DNA of 64,000 bases from Alitta virens (GCA_932294295.1 OW028585.1:1770001-1834000), one strand, 5' to 3'. Positions 1 through 12,605 are shown, counted from the stretch's first letter. Notes: generated from the letters alone by a model not told the origin. Numbers and translations are program-made.

Positions 1-303
1 ACTTAATTCTCGACATCTCAAATGAACACACAACAACCAGTAAATCGATGTGACCTTGACTGATGCTATTTGCTGCATTATGAAGGTGACTGGCAAATAA
101 CCCTGTGTACATTTTTTGAATGATGTCAAACAAATATCATTATCATTAGTCAAATAAATTACATTAAATATAAAATACTCAATTGATACCAATGTCTAGC
201 ATGAGTTGTATTCCATTTCATGTCAAAATTGCCATCCAATTTTTACATGTGTCAGTGATTGTGTGCATTCATCATCTATAGTTGTTCTGCCAATAATTTC
301 CAG

Positions 304-453
304 ACCAGACATGTGAATTTACTACGCTGACTACTGTAGAACGAACAGTGACAGAAAAGGAAGGTTTCCTAATGAAACAAGTATTGGGTGGAGATACAGA
401 TCAGCCAGGTGAAGATCTGTACATTCAGCTTGGACCAATGACCTGTGAAGGAG
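304..453 (+). CDS. Gene A internal exon, Caspr/fibrinogen-like domain (C-terminal part)
   Basis: This 150-nt exon lies between a polypyrimidine-AG acceptor and a GTAAAG donor and is phase 1 at both ends. It encodes about 50 residues, TCEFTTLTTVERTV...LMKQVLGGDTD...LYIQLGPMTCEG. The block of the form LPVTQ-x-x-x-GDTD...LGPLxCxG is typical of the last part of the contactin-associated-protein (neurexin IV type) fibrinogen-like domain, an extracellular module. The exon is about 89% identical to 22,724-22,873 (about 16 differences by eye), so the two genes are paralogues. The frame is open. Earlier exons of this domain would lie left of the window. Cell role is inferred: a secreted or surface adhesion or recognition protein. 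Family assignment is fairly secure; the gene's name and exact function are not recognised. Confidence 0.75.
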
Positions 454-569
454 GTAAAGAAACAATGCAAGTTTGTAAAGTAATGATTGCCCATTGACGA
501 AACGGATGAATTTTACACCAAATTGTCATAGGTGTTATTCCATGTGGCAATTTAAAAATATATGACAAG

Positions 570-1261
570 GTAAGTCATGAAGCTGTTATATGTGGTCTCT
601 GAGAAAAATGCCCAAACGCCTGTCTGCATGTCAGAATTCCAGATTATAAGCAATATTTATTATAGTGAGTAGTGAGTGTTTGATTAATGTTGACGAAGAA
701 ACTGCAGAAGTACATATAACTACATCAGTCAGTGATAGCTTTACAGTTTTTGCATGATATAGCATGCCCGGACAGGCAGTACCAGGCCATTATTATATCA
801 GGAGGGAATGATGAAGAGTTCAACATGCAGTTTAAAGAATATATATAACCCTGATATATATTTATTTAATTTCTATATTAACTTAAATGTAGGTAGAGGT
901 TATCCTTAATAAAATTCAACATTTGTTTTTAAAGAGAAACAATTATCCACACTGGATAACCAATAGCAAAATATATATAAATTAAGTCTCAATCACTCAT
1001 GTATCCATGCATGAGTGGCTTCCCTGCTTCAGGCAGGTTAACATGCACTAATTAGACACAGACTGGGCAATTGACCCCCTCCCTCCTTGGACCCCTCTCC
1101 ACTCTACAGTCAGCACTGGAGACAACAGCAGTTAAGAGCTTATACACAGGTGAACTTGGACAGACATTGCAAGGACTGGCATGCTACAAAGTGAACATGC
1201 ACATAATGTAGGTAAGTTACCCTTTTTTTCAGATTGCATATAATTATCTTCATTTCTAATA
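570..1261. other. Intronic sequence without recognised features
   Basis: AT-rich non-coding sequence downstream of the first exon. I see no repeat copy shared with the rest of the window and no convincing coding exon. A pyrimidine-rich stretch occurs near 1,075-1,100. Confidence 0.4.
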
Positions 1262-1376
1262 TCAATCTATCTTCTATCTATCTATCAATCAATCAATCAA
1301 TCAACCAATCAATAAATCAAACAATCAAACAATCAATCTATCTATCTATATATCTATCTATCTATCTATCTATCTA
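1262..1376. repeat. TCTA/ATCA tetranucleotide microsatellite
   Basis: An interrupted run of TCTA and ATCA units with transitional CAAT/AAAC units in the middle. It is a compound microsatellite inside the gene A intron. Confidence 0.95.
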
Positions 1377-2128
1377 AATTTGCATACTTTATAAACATTC
1401 AAGAACCAAAAGTCTTGAAAAATATAACAATATTAATTAGTTTAGCTTGAATTTTAAATCTTTATTAAAGTGAATTATGACATTAACAATTTATTATATA
1501 TCTTTGCAAAACATAGGTTGTTGTCAATTAGAGTTGTTCATGTCTAATGCATAGCTTTGTTTTCTCTAGAATTAGATAGAAACTATACAAGAACAATAAA
1601 CTGCATTAGACTGTGCAATGGTATCACATTACATGTGCACCTTGCATAACCCCCTCAATTAGACCCAGATATCTTGAAATTAACTGAAGCAGAACACTCA
1701 TTAGCATATATTATGGCATGATAATTGCTCACTAGAGGGGGTTAAACTTATAATGTTCTAAATTATGATTTGAATAGTACTATGAATATGTATATTAAAT
1801 ATAATCCACTTTCAAATGAGTATATACAATAAATTGCTAAGTGACATTATGTTGGCCATATTTTGCTTTTATATGATCCATATGTACAACATTCTGCAAA
1901 ATGCAAATATAGTTTATTGTGTGACATTCTATATCATTACATAATCTTTGATAACTAATTATTTTGTGGATCCATGTGCTTTTGTATGATTGGTGTTATG
2001 ATCGAGCCTTGTATCATTTCATTAAAAACCCATATCTCCTCATTAGCTGACAATCACAAAGAATAATTTATAATTATAAAGTTCTTTGATGAGATCGATC
2101 ATGCAGTTTGATCAGCAAAGATCCTGGA
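1377..2128. other. AT-rich intronic sequence, nothing recognised
   Basis: No exon, element end or internal repeat was found. The composition is strongly AT-rich and stop codons are frequent in all frames. Confidence 0.4.
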
Positions 2129-2545
2129 GCCATGGCATTGTGTCGCCACCTGGTGATTATTGATTTAAATATGTCATGGTCTCATGCCATGATAATTCAA
2201 TCAGTGTCCAGCTGTCATTTTTGCCAATGAGTGTTTAAATACCGAATTTCAATGCTGATCAATCCATTTTTAAATAATATATAAAAATGAGTTTTAAAAT
2301 AAAATGTAAAAATGAGTTTTAAAATAAATTAATATCAGCTCATGTGCGGCGATTTACCTAAAATTGCTGCAAACATTCTGTGCAAACATGATCAAAACAA
2401 TTATCTGTGATATATGATTGGTAGATTTTGACAAATTCCTTTGTGTGATTGGATTACAGTTTTGATCAGTGGTGATCATGGCATTGTGCTGCCAGCTAGT
2501 GATAATTGATTTAAATATGTCATGGTATCATGTCATGATAATTTA
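2129..2545. repeat. Duplicated ~65-bp motif (CATGGCATTGTG...TGATTTAAATATGTCATGGT)
   Basis: Two diverged copies in the same orientation, at about 2,131-2,198 and 2,478-2,545. Both carry CATGGCATTGTG, a GCCACCTGGTGAT-like core and TGATTTAAATATGTCATGGT. A third, weaker match to the GTGCTGCCACCTACTGATAA part lies near 2,662. The ends were not resolved. Confidence 0.6.
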
Positions 2546-2851
2546 AATGGTTTCATTGCTGTAAATGGAAATTTTGTGAATATTAAATGCTTTATCATAT
2601 TGTTTCTCCATTTCTTTTACATGAATTTGAGTAATAATAACAGCTTTTAAATGTCAGGGCATGTGCTGCCACCTACTGATAACTGCTGTATGCTTTCTGC
2701 CCAAACAACAGGCCTTGGATTTGTGCGTTGTAGGACTTTGTGATGTAGAAATACAGATCAATGTAGATCAATTAATATAAGGTATAAGATAATTTTTTTA
2801 GAATATTTATATTAAAAGATAAGATGATTTATAAAATTGTTCTCTTTTCAG

Positions 2852-3315
2852 ATGTTAAGTCTAAAATGACGATCAATCCTCCAAATACCAGTGAAGATCC
2901 AGATTCCAGGTAGGGTAAACATTGGTATAAGTAAATTGATTCCGATTTCTGAGTTTGAAGTTCTTTGGTAAATGTTCCATTTATTTGCAAAGTTGAAAAC
3001 ATCTGAGAAAGCCACACACATATTAATTCAAATTTTATCATTTGCAGGTTACGTTTCAACATCAGTTGCCATGCCATCCAAATGCACATCCTGATCAAAG
3101 TTTCAAGGTAAATATTCAAACATAATTGTCATAATCATCGTTCAGGAGGGCACTTACACAGTACTAAATTTATATAATTACAGGACATATCAATGCATAC
3201 CTATAAAATTTACGGAATGTATCTTTTACTGTATTTCAGAAAATTGCAAGGCAACAGACAGTTTAACAGCTTTGATCTTCCAGATTTCAGAAATACTACA
3301 TCTGCAGTGCATTGA
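2852..3315 (+). CDS. Candidate alternative 3' exons of gene A (three exons, stop at 3,313-3,315)
   Basis: Three short segments have good splice borders and matching phases. They are 2,852-2,909 (acceptor TTCTCTTTTCAG, donor GTAGGG), 3,048-3,107 (acceptor ATTTGCAG, donor GTAAAT) and 3,240-3,315 (acceptor TGTATTTCAG). The phases run 1, 2, 2, stop, which also fits the phase-1 donor at 453. The joined frame gives about 65 residues with no internal stop. It includes NPPNTSEDPDS and a hydrophobic stretch around CHAIQMHILIKV, and ends in TSAVH. No family is recognised and no transmembrane segment is convincing. An AATAAA near 3,767 could be its polyadenylation signal. It could be an alternative C-terminus, an unrelated small gene whose start I cannot see, or a chance set of sites. 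Only RNA data would decide. Confidence 0.4.
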
Positions 3316-5530
3316 CTAATGACATAACCCTGGACACTATTTGTTGGGTTCATGAACTCTGACTTGTACAGCCCTTACACCCGGGAAGACTAGCTTTAAA
3401 TATGTGTAAAACCCCATATGCAGAAATGACTTTTTTGCAATTATACATTTCATTAGTTTTCAAAGAATACTGAGCCTTCATCATACCCCAAATACGTACT
3501 GATTTTAACCTGCACTCCACACATGCACATATCACCAACCTATCTACAACGATCTGAGCTAAGAGGTTTTTTAACCTGGGTTCAGTAAACTACATTACCA
3601 TGATTACATGTAATAAGCAAAATATAAGACTTTAGTGTTATTAGATCAATGCTTGTCGTAAAGATATACTCTTACATGTTATTAAAGAAGTGTCATTAAA
3701 TCTTGTGCCACTTGAATGTTGCTACATTTTGTATTATACTGTTTTTATTTTGTTGTTATACAGTCAAAATAAATTTGTGAGAGGGAAATGATTTGTATTG
3801 TTTGTTACTTGATCATAATGAGATCTGTTGCAGAATATTATATCATTTATCATACATATTATATCAATAGTAATTTAAATCTTCGAAAAATATGTTTGAA
3901 AATATGAGTCTGATATAAGAAGATAATGTTATGTGGTCTTTCCAAAAAGCTTCTTTCAACATTATGCAAAATATTATAAATAAGGTTGGACTAATGTTTT
4001 CAGATGCTTGGGTAAATATCGGCATCATGTTAGTAACTAATATATTGACTAACATTTGTGAAACCTTGGTCAAACCTTAGGCAAATGTTATGATATAATA
4101 TTTGTCTAATATCAGAATAATATTATTCAAACATTGTAAAAATGTAAGGTAAACTTTAAATTCTAATATTTTAGAAAATATTAAGATGATATCATGAAAC
4201 TAACAGTTGAAAATATTACAGATAAGGTCAAAATCAGCTTATAACTGTCCACATTTTAACCTTATATAATATTCTCAAATAAATTTGGGCCGAGGAATTT
4301 CTAATATTGACATAATATCATACAAATATAAAAATGTTTGTAGGGTATTGCTCAAGCCGAAGAAAAGTGCAATATATTCTTTCCTAATCCCAACAAAACT
4401 GCATATTGAATGACTCATCATTCATCATTGATATTCTCTGATCAGCTGCTGAAATGTTCAATATTGTAAAAGTTCATCATCTTAGACTCTGACAAGTCCT
4501 CTGAATTGCAGTGGGAAGTTCAGACATTATAGTCAGTGTGACTCTGTCATGTAACTTTCACTGAATTTTCCTCTCAGGCATTCAGCATAAGGTCCAGGTG
4601 TACATAGAAGTACAAACACTGAAGAACAAGATGGCTTACTTCCCCAGCTCTGGTTGGTGGTAGAAGAGAAACTGATATATTAATTGTTGCAAAGCATTAT
4701 GTATTAAAAACCCAATTCCTTAAGTTTTCCCCGGCGCAGGGAGGGGGAGATTATGGACCAATGAAGCATGGAGGGGATTGTGTGGGGATAAACCCCAATC
4801 TGTCATTTTTTGCCAGAATGCCAGCCATATAGGGGTGGAGATTAGGCCAACTAAGACATAATGATGGCCTCAGTGCCACTGCATTGTAATGTAGCTATAT
4901 TTAGACCAATCTGACACTGGAGGACAATGGCAGTGTCACCAGATGGCAGGTAGCTTGGCTTTGGGTAGAGTTAACAATCCCCTGCATGCTTCATTGGTCC
5001 ATAACGGCAATAAAGGTGGCTGCAAGGCCTAAGAACAATAGCCTGCAAGTCTCACTTCTGATATACTCTGCTGCCGTACAACATACACCATGCTGGATGA
5101 CAATGAAGCATTTTGATTGGCTTGTGCAGGTGACCAGACAGAAACCATAACCTGATACTGACGGTAATCCTGGCTCTTGATTTCTTGTCAGCAGCTGATC
5201 AAGTACTGCACCAATGTGGCATGACAATCAGGAAAATATTAAAAATGTCCTACACATTATCCACCAGGTGGCGCAACAACTTTTAAAACCACGAAAGACA
5301 GCAGCTCTTAGCAATGAAATTCTTTTTATATTTTTTTAGGGAGGGGGGTGCAAAACCACACATTTCTTTCCCATATTCAATGAAAATTTAGGAAACTGTT
5401 CAGACTCACAATTACAATTTGAAATGGGATTATATGAGAAGGGTAAGCAGCAAAATGATGGTTCATTTGTCTCTCGAAGCATCAAAGAAAATAGAACTGT
5501 CAATGTTGGACTAGATTGATTGTTTTTTTG
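3316..5530. other. AT-rich non-coding stretch
   Basis: This contains a putative AATAAA near 3,767 and a block (about 3,840-4,340) rich in AATATT-like words that looks like decayed repeat DNA. The remaining sequence, including 4,600-5,300, has no exon or element end that I can support. Confidence 0.4.
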
Positions 5531-5750
5531 TTGAATGTACCAAATAAGCGAATGACTCATGGCATTAAATACAAATCAGACATGAGGATTGATAACCCAG
5601 AAAAAGCCATTAACCTGGAACGTTGTACTGTGTTGGAATGCACCATGAAATGTGGGATTTATGGCTGTGCTCTGCTGTTTCCAAGGCAACATTTAAATGT
5701 GAACTGACCTTTGCATATGACGTCACTGCCAGATCATACACTGTATGAAA
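5531..5750 (+). pseudogene. Degenerate PAN/apple exon of gene A
   Basis: This is clearly homologous to the intact PAN exon at 24,178-24,443. Shared residues include KYKxxMRIxNPEK, RCT-x-x-EC-x-MKC and YGCAL. Two lesions separate it from a working exon. The acceptor CAG present in gene B is replaced by a T-rich run with no AG. A net 4-bp deletion near 5,670-5,680 shifts the frame just before the last cysteine pair, leading to a stop at 5,705-5,707. Homology at the DNA level resumes after the shift (CTGACCTTTGCATATGAC). PAN domains are disulfide-bonded extracellular modules that bind protein or carbohydrate. The reading is that the gene A copy has been lost or replaced by another 3' end. Confidence 0.75.
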
Positions 5751-5786
5751 ATTGATTGTGACGATGACGCAAGTTTTTTTCAGAAG

Positions 5787-5998
5787 AAATTATGTACTAC
5801 AACATATTGACTCAATAATGTTTAAAGGAGAGAAGAAAATACACAAAGTATATAATCATTAGCAAAGGCTTTTTCAGATTCTGATGTTTTCATTCTCTTA
5901 ACGCGACTACAATAAATTATGTACTACAACATATTGACTCAGAAATGTTTAAAGTGGAGAAGAAAATACACAAAGTATAAATTCATCAGCAAGTGCTG
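5787..5998. repeat. Two-unit tandem duplication, 127-bp spacing
   Basis: About 85 bp beginning AAATTATGTACTACAACATA at 5,787 recurs at 5,914 with a handful of mismatches. It lies just 3' of the PAN pseudo-exon, so it may be a former 3' UTR. Confidence 0.8.
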
Positions 5999-6589
5999 CT
6001 ATAAACTCATAATGAGAATCCTGTCTTATAAATAGAGTATTTATGAAAAAATATATGTAGAAGTTATTAAGCACATATATATACATATTAATATTTCATA
6101 GATCAATATAAGGCAAATATAGTTCAACAATATTGTGCAATATATTGTAGATATATTTTGCAGTTTATGCTAGTGTGACAATTTCTTAATAAAAGCTCTG
6201 CTACAAATATGTGATACCATTTACCTTCATGAGTCTTTTTACACAAGTACATGTACAGTCAAGTCTGTGTTAAGACTGGGCATTTAGGACAGATGATTGT
6301 TTAATAAACAAACAGTAAAAGAAGAATGTTTCTAATGTTTAATGATTCAAATTTTGAAGTAATTAAAACTTCTCATGGGTATACCAACTTAACACGTTCA
6401 ATTCACTGATTTATATGATTTTTTTAAACAAAAGGACCGGCTTTTTCCAGAATTGTAAATTGCACATACTGCTAGGTGAGCTCACATTGGCTTAGCAATC
6501 ACATTAGGTTTGCAACTTTTCAGTTTGAAAGTATATCACATAGATTAATCACACGATCGGACCAGAAATTACCTCAAATCTCATTTATT

Positions 6590-6875
6590 GCTATCAAAAT
6601 ATTTCCTTCGTTAATTCTCGCCAGATCATTCTAGCTAAGTACACCACCTGGTGAGATGCTACACATGAAGTAAGTAGGTTGTGGTAGGTGGATGGATAAG
6701 GGTCCTGTATTTCCGCATCTGAGGTACAGGCAGGGACCTTGGCAGTGAGTTGATGGATGAAATAGCAATCGATCCGACTTAGGATCGACCGGGAATTGAA
6801 TACCCAGTGGTTGGAATCCCAGCACGCCACCACTGAGCCAGGCTCCTGCCCTTCAGACAAACGTTGCAAAGACCA
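6590..6875 (-). mobile_element. tRNA-derived SINE
   Basis: Read on the minus strand, the element has a tRNA-like head. An A-box-like TGGCTCAGTGGTGG lies at 6,827-6,840 and a B-box-like GGGTATTCAATTCCC at 6,791-6,805, at spacing compatible with an RNA polymerase III internal promoter. The downstream body runs to about 6,590. It is not an intact tRNA: the stems are imperfect and the sequence continues well past tRNA length. The 3' tail and target duplication were not resolved. Confidence 0.6.
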
Positions 6876-9800
6876 TGTTCAGCTCCTTGCCTTGATACAT
6901 CACATTCTAATGGAATTGATCAGATATATGTATATATGTTTATTAATACACTTCCACTTGAAGTAAAAGGTATATTACATTAAATGAATATCAGTTTGTA
7001 TAGCTAATTACAATAATATAAAATAAAAATAAATATAAGTGTCATTTTGAACAGAGAAAGTCCAATAAATCAATTTGCTCCTCATCATTTAGCAAGTCAC
7101 ACATATTGTCCTTCATTTCTTTAATATATTACTTGTATTATGCTGGTATCCTCATCAGTCAAATGGTAGAGTATAAATGTTTTGATATTGATCACTTCTT
7201 GTATCAACAGATAAAGGTCATGTTCTTACTTTACTGATGTTTGGTTTCAATTAGGGATTTCATGGAAGGTTCTCTGTATTTCCACCAGGTGGCTACGACA
7301 TAAAACTGCAATTCCACTGGCTGAAAAACTTCCCAGACCTTGACTCTCATTGGCAGAAGCAAAGTGCATCCTCGCAGCAGTATATTTAGTGCATTTTAAT
7401 TTATATTTGACATCTTATCATTTATTTGACTTCTGTTATTTTGCAGCGAAAATTATATTTAGGGAATCAGTTAGTTATGACCTACTATGTCTGAAAAGCA
7501 TAAATGATTAATGAAAGAAGCGGAAAAACTTATGTCTTGCTGAATTCAGGGCTGCTCAGTGAAAGAATCATTTTCAGTAAAAAATGAGTTTGTCTAGGCC
7601 CCCATGCAACATCTAGTCACCCTGCATCATGTCACATGACCAACTTAAATACCCATGATCCCTCACTCTTCTACAATTATTCACAACATTTAGACCACAA
7701 ATTATTCAGGTTCGTTTACAACCACTTACTATTTAAAATCCACCGCCACCCCGGCCTCCTACCATATCACATAATCCAAATATTTTTTATGGCCATTTCA
7801 TTTTGTACATGCTGCCACAAGTTTAATTCAAAATTACTACCAAACTTTGTATGTTTCTTACTTTTATATATATCCACAGGGGTTTTCAAATACCTAATAC
7901 ATTTTATGTATGATTTCGTGTCATACATGATCACTGTATTTTCAATATCGCCGGCCGCCTATTGCTGAAGGCATACCATTTAAATTTTAGACAAATAAAT
8001 CCCCTGTAATTTATACCACCAAAACTACTTTGTTTGTCGTTGCTTTGGGGCAAGGGACAAAAGACTCTATTCAGTACACATTTAAGAGACCATGAGAAGA
8101 CAATTATTAGGTGTGTACAAAAGGGCAAACCACGTATTGGCTGCACACATTCTCAAATACACACACAAACACAATGCAAACACAACTAGAACACAACTCA
8201 GCTGAATGTTCTTGTGGAAACCCAAGTTTAAACCCAAGAGCAATATATACGTGTGTTAGGGAAAATGATTATTAAAGAAATGAGAGCGAATGAAGAGAAA
8301 GCAAGCGTTCCTCGATTTTGTTAGCTTAGTTAATAGGATTATGATGAGACAAATTATGATTGGCTGATGGCTAAGATGGGGGGCCCGGAAATGAAATGAA
8401 TGCTACTAATTATTTGTAGGGCCAGTTAGGCTCACCCATATTGGGCCCCTTGTGTTTTCTAATTAAGGCCTTGTTCTCCTGTTTGGTGCCTCTGACTATA
8501 AGTGCAGTGAACCAATGAGAGCAGGGAGACTTTGAGCAGACTTTGAAGAGTGCACATCATTGATGAGTTTATGATTGATGCACAATATTTTATGATAATG
8601 CATTCAGCCCAACCAGGGTAAGTTATTACTGTATTATTATATCTACATTTGCTCATTATTTCTCTGGCACACATACCTTACTATTATTTACTTTATTATT
8701 TTCATTTTGTTTTAGGCTGTTTGTATGACTGTATGTATACGTATGAGTTTATTTGTGACTTCATGTCATGGTCATGTACAATAAACAAATGAACTTTTAC
8801 AACAAGAATTGTGTGATCATTACAAGGCATTACAATTATTGACTAAATTTATTAAATCAATAAATTAAATTTGAATGCTGACGAGCTTCACCACATGGTC
8901 AGTTTACTTAAGTGCTCTTCAGCAATTATACCAGCCTGTTTTGCATGGCTAATCATCTGGATAGCACTGCAATCTAGCATATTATGAAGCTGAACTAAGA
9001 GACAATATCCCCATAATTTATTGAATTGAATGGTTTTATTCAGTTTTGAATATTTTTAACACAATTATTGATCTCTTGGTTAGTAGGGGTGCTACTTTAA
9101 AGGGTATCAAACATGAATTATTGATCAAAAGGAGAGGTCCATGTTTCAAATTTTTTTATATATAATTTATATTCCAAATGGATGATTTCTATGTTGAATG
9201 ATCTTCGGAAAAAATGCAGTATAGCAGACCCAGATTTATGACCATATTTAACAAGCCTCATTGCCAGGCCTATGATGTAAAAATGAAATCAATATATGAC
9301 GTCACAAACTAATGTAACGATTACAACAGTTTTCATCTTCACGGTAAAGACAGGGTTTATTTTTGCTTTTTCCTGAGGGCTGCCGCCTCAAACCTCCGCT
9401 ATCCTACACTAAATGTTATTTTAATTGTGCTAGTACTTCAAACTTGTGAAATATTTGACAAAATTAAATTTTTAATAGACGCCAAATAAGGGCATACATT
9501 TTTTATACCCTGATCTTCTCTTATGGATTCTTGTTTCTTTTATATTGCTAAGTAGATAAAAGGTCAAAGCCTCACCCTACATTTTGTACACAAACAAAAC
9601 AAAGAGCACCATCCACGTGTGCCTTATATTGCAGACACATTACTTACAGTGACCGGAGTGCCATTTCGCTCACTACGTACAGTGGTGTAATTGGTGGAGA
9701 TTTGATAGTATGATTTTCTTCATTTAATTGGTAACTACAAGTTAAATGAATCATCATGCTGTTGCTCGCCTCCTATAACATAATTTTCATCATCATTGCC

Positions 9801-9880
9801 AATTACAGTCAGTGTGTTTTTATGTCCATAACACGCCTATTCATTTATTTCAATATATATTTTTTTATTTCTAACAGGGT
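6876..9880. other. Non-coding stretch, no confident feature
   Basis: This is AT-rich with many stops. A 110-codon open frame at 7,636-7,968 has no recognisable domain. GC-rich inverted words (GGGGGCCCGG, GGGCCCC) occur around 8,378-8,455. No clear LINE, MITE or exon was seen. Confidence 0.35.
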
Positions 9881-10439
9881 AACATTTTTTAGACTACTGG
9901 CTGTTGCCCGGTAAATTTTAAATACAATATATACAAAATATAACACACAAGGATCAAATGATCAATAACACATTCGGAATAAAGCATTTGTCTAATTACA
10001 GTGATAAAAAAATACATTTTAGCCTATCTTTTAAAATCATCAATTACTATGCACTTCTTCATGTAATTAGGTAAATTATTTCACAGTTTTGGACCCTGAT
10101 AAATAAAATAAAGCTTTAGTAACATTATTATTAAAATATGGAAGCATACCATCATTCTCATAATCTTCTCTTGTCAACACCTTTCTGAAAATTCTCCAGA
10201 CATATATGCTTTAAGGATTAATATTGGGACTCAGATGAGATTTTTTTGCCAAAATGTTTCATATACATGAAATTTGTATTCATACCTACTGATGCATTTG
10301 ATGGCTTGTATTGTAGTGTTGTTAGACAATTTGCTGTCATTTCTTTTTCAATTTTAAAGAGTTAAATAATCGTATTCTGATGCAAATTCAGTGTTAAAAG
10401 ACACTTGCTAGAAGTGCTCCCTACTTGTTTTTGCCAAAA

Positions 10440-10570
10440 TGTTTCTTATATATATAAACTTTTATTAACAAATCCATATCAAAAAGATACATGTGAATAG
10501 CAGAAAGAAAACCAAAGAGAGCAAAGCAAGAATGATACAACATAAAGTTATAATATATATACACAATGAA
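10440..10570 (-). mobile_element. Possible LINE 3' UTR remnant
   Basis: An AACTTTTATTAACAAATCC start followed by an ATATCAAAAAGATACATGTG-like stretch resembles the 3' UTR start of the LINE remnant at 11,310 (GTTTTATTGACAGCAAAATA, TTGATACATGTG). There is no coding part, so the assignment is weak. Confidence 0.3.
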
Positions 10571-11309
10571 TATTTTAAAGGTGCACTGTCTATCCAAATG
10601 AAAGAAAATGCTTCTTACTGATGAACTCGATAACCCAAATTGTCTAAATTGTACTAAATTATAAATTTATTGGATCGACTTTGTTTACATTTTAGTTAAT
10701 TATGCATTGCAACATGATGGAGAGCATCGCCAATTCGCGATTTCAGTCATTTTATGAAAAATTGAGGTCAGAATTGTTTCAATTCATGCAAAAGCGAAGC
10801 ACCTACACATTTTTGTACGTAATAAACTTAAAATTTTGAAAATTGGACTAAAATTGAAGGCACAGGATAATAAAATACATTACGAACCGACGACGCTAAT
10901 GACATTCGTTTATGCCTCGTTTTCATTTCATTGGTCATAAAAGCACTTGCAATGTAAACAAAGCGGCAATTTTTGATGGCATGAAAAATTAAATGATAGG
11001 GTATGTTTATTAATTTTATAGAGATATAGTGAACCTAGCAAGGCCCTGATGTGAATTAATCGTTTTTTTTTAGAAGCAATGAAATAAATGCAACTGATTT
11101 TGGTCACTGTCATATTGAGTGACAATGCAGCACCATAATGTATAAATCACATGTTAAAATTATACTGATTGTTAAAGAGCTATGTATGCGTAGTCTCTAA
11201 AATATACTGTAATGTCTCTACACATAAATACACAATAAACTGTGTCACCAAATAGTTCGATAATTTAAAATAATCATCTCATATAATATAAACAAATGTA
11301 CAATATATA

Positions 11310-11598
11310 TATAGAGTTTTATTGACAGCAAAATATCAAATTGATACATGTGTCAGCATGACAAAATAATAAATGGCAAAAATAAAAGATAATAGGAATA
11401 CATGGATCAACAGTTAAAATAATTAAAGTAGAGCTATGTTATGACTAATACTAATCAACATTACATAGTCTGTCTGCGAAATTCTAAAGCACCGGGAACT
11501 AAACAAATAATAGTAATAATACTGTTTAAAAAGCACCAACAAATAATTTTAGCACAACAATTCAGGTTCAATAACAATACTTAACACTAAGCCTAAGA

Positions 11599-11638
<40 letters not shown>

Positions 11639-12110
11639 GATGTACTCTTGACTGTTATCAACATGGTAAACAATATGAAGTGATATAAAATATGAGATAG
11701 GAATATTGACATACAATATGAAGTGACATACAATACGAAGTGACATATAATAGTAAATATTTATAAAATATACAAATGTACAAAGTCATACACACACATG
11801 GAAGCAGTTTCGTCAATGTGCCACCAGCCACTCAGTTCCAGGACACATTTAAATTACTATTAAATAAAACATTTATATTCTACTGTCTAATTTTAATGCT
11901 ACCTGTAGAAGTTTACCAAGAGCAAAGTTAACGTTAGTGTTCTTAGTTGTTAATATTTGTAAGAACTTTTCAGTTGGTTTGAGAATAGTAAAGTCCTCGA
12001 CGCATTTACAAGCAATTTGGAATAAGTTTAAGCGGATATCATTCCATTTTTTATATAAATATATGAAGCAACAAATATATGAAGATAAATACATCAGTAA
12101 CAATTTTTTT
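11310..12110 (-). mobile_element. 5'-truncated LINE, C-terminal coding end and 3' UTR
   Basis: A minus-strand frame at 11,873-12,103 ends ...EKFLQILTTKNTNVNFALGKLLQVALKLDSRI. That is the style of the extreme C-terminus of CR1-like LINE ORF2 proteins, where a short segment after the RT ends near ALGKFLxxALKxR. Downstream is an AT-rich 3' UTR containing an AT dinucleotide run (about 11,608-11,634) and the terminal TTTTATTGACAGC word. The element is 5' truncated and inactive. Confidence 0.5.
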
Positions 12111-12540
12111 TGTTCTATGATTACGTCATAAACTCATTATACCACCTAGCGCATTATGTAGGGGCAGTTTAGCTCATGTCAATCAACTGCAGAAGTCAAT
12201 TTGACAGAGCGTATAGTTCACTTTAGTTGCATAAATGCATATGTGATTAGTTAAGGTGCAGTGAAACTACTGTAAACATTATTGATGGTGGTATATCAAT
12301 AATATATCCTTTTGCACTTTGTATATCTAAACTGTCAAGCAAATTAATGTTTTTAAGCTTACACTTCTGTACAACTACAGTTACAATCAAATTTAAATCG
12401 ATGAATTTAGGTAGAAATATAGAACAATAATATAATTATAATAATAATACATGTATCATAATAATATAAATGACAAAGAAAAAAGTGTCCATCTTGAATG
12501 CCCAAAGTATTGTCCAGAATAGTTTGACTGGCAGCAAGCA

Positions 12541-12605
12541 CTGACCAGTCTCATCGCATATGATAGCCTTTGATGTCTGTGACTAAATCAATTGAAGGAC
12601 TTTAT
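12541..12605. repeat. Long direct repeat flanking a LINE, left copy
   Basis: About 63 bp, from CTGACCAGTCTCATCGC to GAAGGACTTTAT, recurs at 14,282-14,344 with one clear mismatch. It abuts the (TTTA)n tail of the LINE. The simplest reading is an unusually long target-site duplication. Confidence 0.8.

Noticed and set aside
6783..6846. Possible genuine tRNA gene
   Set aside because: Promoter-like boxes are there but stems do not pair well and the sequence continues as a longer repeat; called a SINE head instead.
7636..7968. 110-codon open frame
   Set aside because: No recognisable domain, no paralogue in the window, no plausible exon borders; expected by chance at this size and composition.
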